From Liolophura sinensis (Eukaryota > Mollusca > Polyplacophora > Chitonida > Chitonidae): 64,000 nucleotides of DNA. The notes under the pieces are model-generated. The model did not search any database. It saw only the letters and a program-made list of their open reading frames with translations, and had not been told where the DNA came from. Of this stretch, positions 52,343 to 64,000 are shown piece by piece (position 1 is the first letter of the stretch; each line of letters begins with the position of its first letter). The DNA lies in assembly GCF_032854445.1 (NCBI RefSeq), contig NC_088304.1, positions 9,931,704 through 9,995,703 on the forward strand, read 5' to 3'. A program made the position numbers and the translations under genes.

Positions 52343-52798
52343 TCATAAATAAATATATATACAACTTACATGTATATTCACAGCAACAAAGTAACAGATA
52401 TCAATAAGAAGAATAATAACTGTAATAATAATAATAACTTTTTTAATCTCGGGTGAAAAATCTGTTTTCAGCACTGTTTGGTCCAGCCACTCGGCACATC
52501 GTTGTGTGCCTTTCACTTCGACAGAAAGCGTCCAATCAAATTCTTGAGGTATCACACTAAAGATAAATGCAACTGTTTCAGCTTGTCTTCTCATAAATAT
52601 GCAGCTGCGATCATTACAGAGGAAGGGATCCCAGGGTAAGGGTAAAGGTCGTTGCCATGGAGATTTGACTGGATAGCAAAGAAGAGTATCAAAGGGTACA
52701 AAATGACCACAGTTCATTGGATAACACTGCATACAGCAACAACAACCCCAAGCCAGCAGCTGATTGGATACAAACAAGTTTAAAGGTCGTTGTCCTGG
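52343..52798 (-). other. 151-codon frame directly in phase with, and downstream of, the ZNRF3/RNF43-like stop codon
   Basis: After the TAA at 52801-52799 the same frame stays open for 151 codons, to a stop at 52345-52343. The frame has a Cys cluster (GCCCCMQCYP), charged stretches, and a C-terminal hydrophobic segment (VIIIITVIILLIDICYFVAV). No homologue was recognised. It is 3' UTR under the standard model. It could also be a separate downstream ORF, a readthrough extension or a chance frame. Confidence 0.35.
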
Positions 52799-59821
<7,023 letters not shown>

Positions 59822-60059
59822 CTGTGGATAAAAAAAAAAAAAAAAGTTTCTTTTTACTCTCCAGTAAAACATACATGATTTAAATATTTACAAAACAGTA
59901 ACTTGACACAGCATGGAAAAAAACTCTAAATATGTGCTGGTTTCTACAAACACTAGACTAAAAGAGTTAAGGAATTGGGCTCATGTGCTCAGTTGATGGA
60001 GGAAACTATACAAAAGTAACAATTACCTGATACTGTTTTCCCCACCAGTTTAATTTCAC

Positions 60060-60370
60060 TTCTTTATTTATTTGCTTGCTATTCAAGAATTTCTCACTTT
60101 CACCAATGGCAGTCAGTATTTAAAGCGGAGGAAACCTTTGTCAAGTTACTAAGGAATTTCCCACATGTGATGTACAGATACACAAACCATACTGGTAGAA
60201 GACTAGTGGTTTTTAAACATTATAGCATGGTCAAACACTTATTGTCACCAAGGTCCCTCTTATTCTGATATCAGGATAATCTACAAATTTCCAGTCCAAG
60301 GTCGGGTTTGAACATGCACCCAATGATGATGTGTCCTAGAAATTTACAGGCGTATCCTTACATCAGTTTA
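60060..60370 (-). mobile_element. SINE-C, diverged copy
   Basis: CACTTTCACCAATGGCAGTC, AATTTCCCACATGTGATG, CTTATTGTCACCAAGGTCC and GGTCGGGTTTGAACATGCAC parallel the copy at 49680. Confidence 0.6.
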
Positions 60371-60739
60371 TAAACTTCATACAAAAAAAAAACCACAAAG
60401 AAATTGGTCTTTTTCACCTCATCTGAAAGATAATCCATGCTATGAACCTAAAGTTTTACTGGAACTCTGCAAAATAACTGTAAGTGGCCAGTTTCAGTGA
60501 TTTACACACATGTGCATGTATGTAACAAAATATGTACGAGCCTAGGCAAATTAAAAGAACAATTTTCTCCTTCATGACAAAAGATTCCTTCAGATGACCA
60601 ATAGTCATTGGTACAGTTAATGATATAACTCTCTAATACAATGTACACACATCACTGGTATCGCTAATGCTATTAACCCTTATTGGCACTGTTCAATGTT
60701 GCACCTCTTTGTTATAGCTAATGGTACACCTCATTGGTA

Positions 60740-61170
60740 TACATGTAGGTTATGGTATACCTCATTGGTACAGTTAATAATACACCTCATTGGCAAAACT
60801 TAATGGTACACTTCATTGGTATACACGTAGGTTATGGTACACCTCATTGGCAAAACTTAATGGTACACTTCATGGGTACAGCTAAGGGTACACCTCATTG
60901 GCAAAACTTAATGGTACATTTCATTGGTATACACGTAGGTTATGGTACACCTCATTGGCAAAACTTAATGGTACACTTCATGGGTACAGCTAAGGGTACA
61001 CCTCATTGGCAAAACTTAATGGTACACTTCATTGGTATACACGTAGGTTATGGTACACCTCATTGGCAAAACTTAATGGTACACTTCATGGGTACAGCTA
61101 AGGGTACACCTCATTGGCAAAACTTAATGGTACACTTCATTGGTACAGCTAAGGGTACGACTCATTAAAA
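60740..61170 (+). repeat. Higher-order tandem array with a 108-bp period
   Basis: GTTATGGTAC recurs at 60831, 60939 and 61047, a period of 108. Each 108-bp unit is two related sub-units of about 54 bp (one with TTGGTATACACGTAGG, the other with TGGGTACAGCTAAGGG). The array stays open in one plus frame, but this is a repeat artefact. Related units resume at about 61785-61890. Confidence 0.93.
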
Positions 61171-62359
61171 AAGCTAGAAAATGAGCATAATTTCAAAACA
61201 AGTGCCTAACTATAGACCTTTTCCTTTGCTACACTGCAAAAATGAAAAGTATCTTTCTCTTACTTGTAGTTTTAGTTATAGTTTTCCCTTTATAATTACA
61301 TTCAAAATTCACATCATTTACCTTAAATAACCTAAAATTTCGCCCACAAAAGTGCATTTTTAGAGTCAAGTAGATGTCATGAAATATTATTTTTGGTCCA
61401 GAAACTTATGATTTTATAGCAGAATATCATGCCATGTTCCAAGCAATCCTCAAAACAGTTTTCCTAAATCAATAGAACTCTCAGAATCCGGAAAAATGCG
61501 CAAGTTAGTCATGGACGAAATTTATGGTTATTAAGGGTAGGCTGTGCACTGTAATATACTTATGTTTTACGCAGTATCTTTTTCTACCATAAAAACTGAG
61601 AATAAAAATGAATGTATAAATACTTACCACTGTATATATACCTCTACATGTGACAAATTCTATGTAAATTTTAAAACGCCATTTTGAGAAAAATTATTAA
61701 AACAACACAATCATATGTTATATGAGTTTGTAGTAAACAGATGTTTTTAAAAAAAAAATAATAAACCTTGCTGTCACCGCTTATGGCATACCTCATAGGT
61801 ACAGCTAATAGTACACCTCATTGGTTCAGCTATTGGTACACCTCACTGGTACAGCTATTGGTACACCACATTGCTATACATTGGCAAAACAAGACAATCA
61901 TACGTTCTATGAGTTTGTACTGAACAGATGTTTAAAAAAAGAAAAAGGTGGCGATACAAAACAAAAACTGCCCTTGCATATTGTCCTCTTGCTTCTGACT
62001 ATTAAAATGTCTTGTATGGCAAACAGCCATTCTAACCCAAAACAGTGAATACAGTATTATCACATTACAAAGACTGGTATACATAAGTTTTTCCCCCCGA
62101 AACAAGTAGCTACCACATGTTCCTTATTATAAACTATTCATGACTTCTCACTCCCATATCATGCCTATTTTCCACCTCTTGATCCTGGTAGAAGTAACAC
62201 ATAATTGTAACATTTCATACACGATTTCTTTTAAATAAACTTCTCATGTTTGTACAAAGGAAAAACTACAAGAACTTCAGTGAATTTTTTTTATGTTTGG
62301 GCCTTGAGAGCAAGTCAAAGAGAGAGAGGGACTATTTGGGTTTGGTTGAACAGATTACG

Positions 62360-62373
62360 CCGCCATCTGGTGA
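62360..62373 (-). promoter_or_regulatory. CTCF-like motif
   Basis: The minus strand reads TCACCAGATGGCGG, 13 of 14 positions of the CCASYAGRKGGCRS consensus. About one such match is expected by chance in a window this size, so support is weak. Confidence 0.2.
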
Positions 62374-63239
62374 CCAGAACATGCAGAATCTGTTAAGATC
62401 TTAAGGGGCTTGTACTACAACAACATCTGCGGGGCTGTGCGGTTAACAGCAGAGCAGAGGCTAACAGTGAGTTGAGGACTGGGGGGGGAGGAGGGCATTG
62501 AGATTTGGTGGGTGGGTGCAAAATGTTCAGAACAGCCGTGAGAGAAAAACAGCAAGACAAGAAACAGAAATCTCCACCTCTGTTGTTTTTCTCCCTGGGA
62601 ATTCTGCATGAAAACATTGAGGCACACACAGACAAATATTCCAGATTCCTTAACTCCACAGAAAGGTCGCCGTGAGTTGGCCATAAAACCATTCACCCAT
62701 CTACATTACAATGTTTTTGGTTCACACTTTTTTTCTTTATTTCTTGACCACTAGTGACTTTTCCTTTTTTCCTATTTTCATATTTAAGGAGATAATTTTG
62801 ATACACACCCTGTATTTCACCCAAACTCTGGTATGTAAAACTGCACCAAAACACCCTTTTATTATCATACTTTTTAAGCCAACACTTAAGGTTTTCTGAT
62901 AACGAATTAATCAAACTTCACAAAAAAAACGATCGACGGACACATCAGAATCAAGACTGACATAACTTTATTCCTGACAAGCCAATTTTAAAATACAAAT
63001 TATATCTATATAGCATATGTATGTACCTTTAGTGTATATATACTTTTCTCCTAAAAAGTTAACCTCGCTTTGAACCATAAAATCTTGTTTATAATTATCA
63101 CACAATTTCTTTATTTCAAAAACTTTTAAAACCAATATGTATAGTAACTGCAGTATGTAACCTTTCTGGGAATGTCCCCAAAAGTACCTTAACATGCTCA
63201 ACTATGATAAGTTACATGTACATTGATCATAGTAGTGTG

Positions 63240-63512
63240 GGGGCCTCCGTGGCTCAGTCGGTTAGCGTGCTAGCGCAGCGTAATGACCCAGGAGTCTCTC
63301 ACCAATGTGGTCGCTGTGAGTTCAAGTCCAGCTCATGCTGGCTTCCTCTCCCGCCATACGTGGGAATGTCTGTCAGCAACCTGCAGATGGTCGTGGGTTT
63401 CCCCAGGGCTCTGCCCGGTTTCCTCCTACCATAATGCTGGCCGTCGTCGTATAAGTGAAATATTCTTGAGTACGGCGTAAAACACCAATCAAATAAATAA
63501 ATAAATAAATAA
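63240..63512 (+). mobile_element. SINE-A, full length, best preserved, with target duplication
   Basis: Starts GGGGGCCTCCGTGGCTCAGT. A box GGCTCAGTCGGTTAGCG, B box GTGAGTTCAAGTCC, core GGTCGTGGGTTTCCCCAGGG and CCATAATGCTGGCC, tail CACCAATCAAATAAATAAAT. Flanked by a 14-bp duplication ATCATAGTAGTGTG / ATCATAGCAGTGTG (63226-63239 and 63513-63526). The tetranucleotide AAAT tail marks LINE-mobilised insertion. Confidence 0.95.
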
Positions 63513-63940
63513 ATCATAGCAGTGTGCAGTGGCGAACAAAGGTGAAAATTTTTAACTGGAGAAAAATGTGTTAGATTAATTCAGTATAGATAATAAAACA
63601 TAACAAGAGACTTCATTTCACATTCATCTACCTAATTATTTTCATGAAGTACACATTTGTAACTTTTTCTTAAATTTTTAAAATTCACTTAAAAAATATT
63701 ATAATAAAATTTTGCTACAAACCATTACCTATTACGTGTACTTATGACATAAAAGCAGATCAATGGAAAATCTTTTCTCTGAATCTAAGTGGAAGATATT
63801 AATTAACTCACAATCTCCTGTCAATATAATAAAAATGTTTTCTTTTTATGTAAATTAATACTTTAAAAAAAATGTAATTATGTTAATTTCAAAAAAAAAT
63901 ATTTGAAAAGTTGATGAATTACATGTAACTACATACATAC

Positions 63941-63943
<3 letters not shown>

Positions 63944-63987
<44 letters not shown>
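63944..63987. repeat. (TA)n microsatellite, about 22 units
   Basis: Pure TA dinucleotide run near the window end. Confidence 0.97.
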
Positions 63988-63990
<3 letters not shown>

Positions 63991-64000
63991 CCTTCTACAT

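Larger units (their letters stand above)
59822..64000. other. Intron of the ZNRF3/RNF43-like gene
   Basis: The reading frame at 59821 is mid-ectodomain, so this stretch must be upstream intron. I looked for the exon encoding the preceding part of the ectodomain and signal peptide and did not find it. Repeats inside are listed separately. Confidence 0.7.

Noticed and set aside
60752-61168. 138-codon plus-strand frame with repeated NLMVHFIG units
   Set aside because: It is the translation of the 108-bp tandem array; 108 is divisible by three, so one open unit gives a long frame. No start context or homologue.
63240-63330. tRNA gene (clear A and B boxes)
   Set aside because: No cloverleaf closes; the boxes belong to the head of SINE-A, which has a body, tail and target duplication.

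Overview
The window is eukaryotic nuclear DNA. Genes are split into many short exons with GT/AG introns, introns are AT-rich and repeat-laden, and tRNA-derived SINEs are common. The three genes read as invertebrate orthologues. The SINE and retrotransposon content suggests a lophotrochozoan, most likely a mollusc, but this was not tested by any search.

Layout. (1) 205-18228, plus strand: the last 16 coding exons of MKS1, a ciliary transition-zone B9 protein; its 5' end lies outside the window. One intron holds an apparently intact Ty1/copia retrotransposon (7058-11859) with matching 225-bp LTRs and a 5-bp target duplication. (2) 18229-26063: intergenic or 3'-UTR DNA between two convergent genes, full of minisatellites. 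(3) 26064-43473, minus strand: all 21 coding exons of LZTR1, a Kelch-BTB-BACK CUL3 adaptor, with three apparent single-base frame breaks near the first BTB. (4) 43474-52342: a decayed L1/Tx1-like LINE and SINEs. (5) 52799-59821, minus strand: the last eight exons of a ZNRF3/RNF43-type transmembrane RING E3 ligase; its signal-peptide exons lie outside the window. (6) 59822-64000: intron of that gene, with a 108-bp array and a full-length SINE.

The three proteins do not form one pathway, though MKS1 (cilia), LZTR1 (RAS turnover) and ZNRF3/RNF43 (Wnt receptor turnover) all act in signalling. Their linkage is notable. In human, MKS1 and RNF43 are close neighbours at 17q22, and LZTR1 and ZNRF3 are both on 22q, so this block may preserve an arrangement older than the vertebrate genome duplications.

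The most unusual signal is a repeated pattern. Several tandem repeats start at exon/5'-splice-site junctions and copy the donor site: LZTR1 exon 17 (45 bp x5), MKS1 exon at 4940-5002 (30 bp x3), MKS1 exon at 12650-12757 (20 bp x about 19) and LZTR1 exon 4 (degenerate). Two of these arrays have periods divisible by three and stay open in the exon frame, so use of successive donors would add 10- or 15-residue units to the protein.
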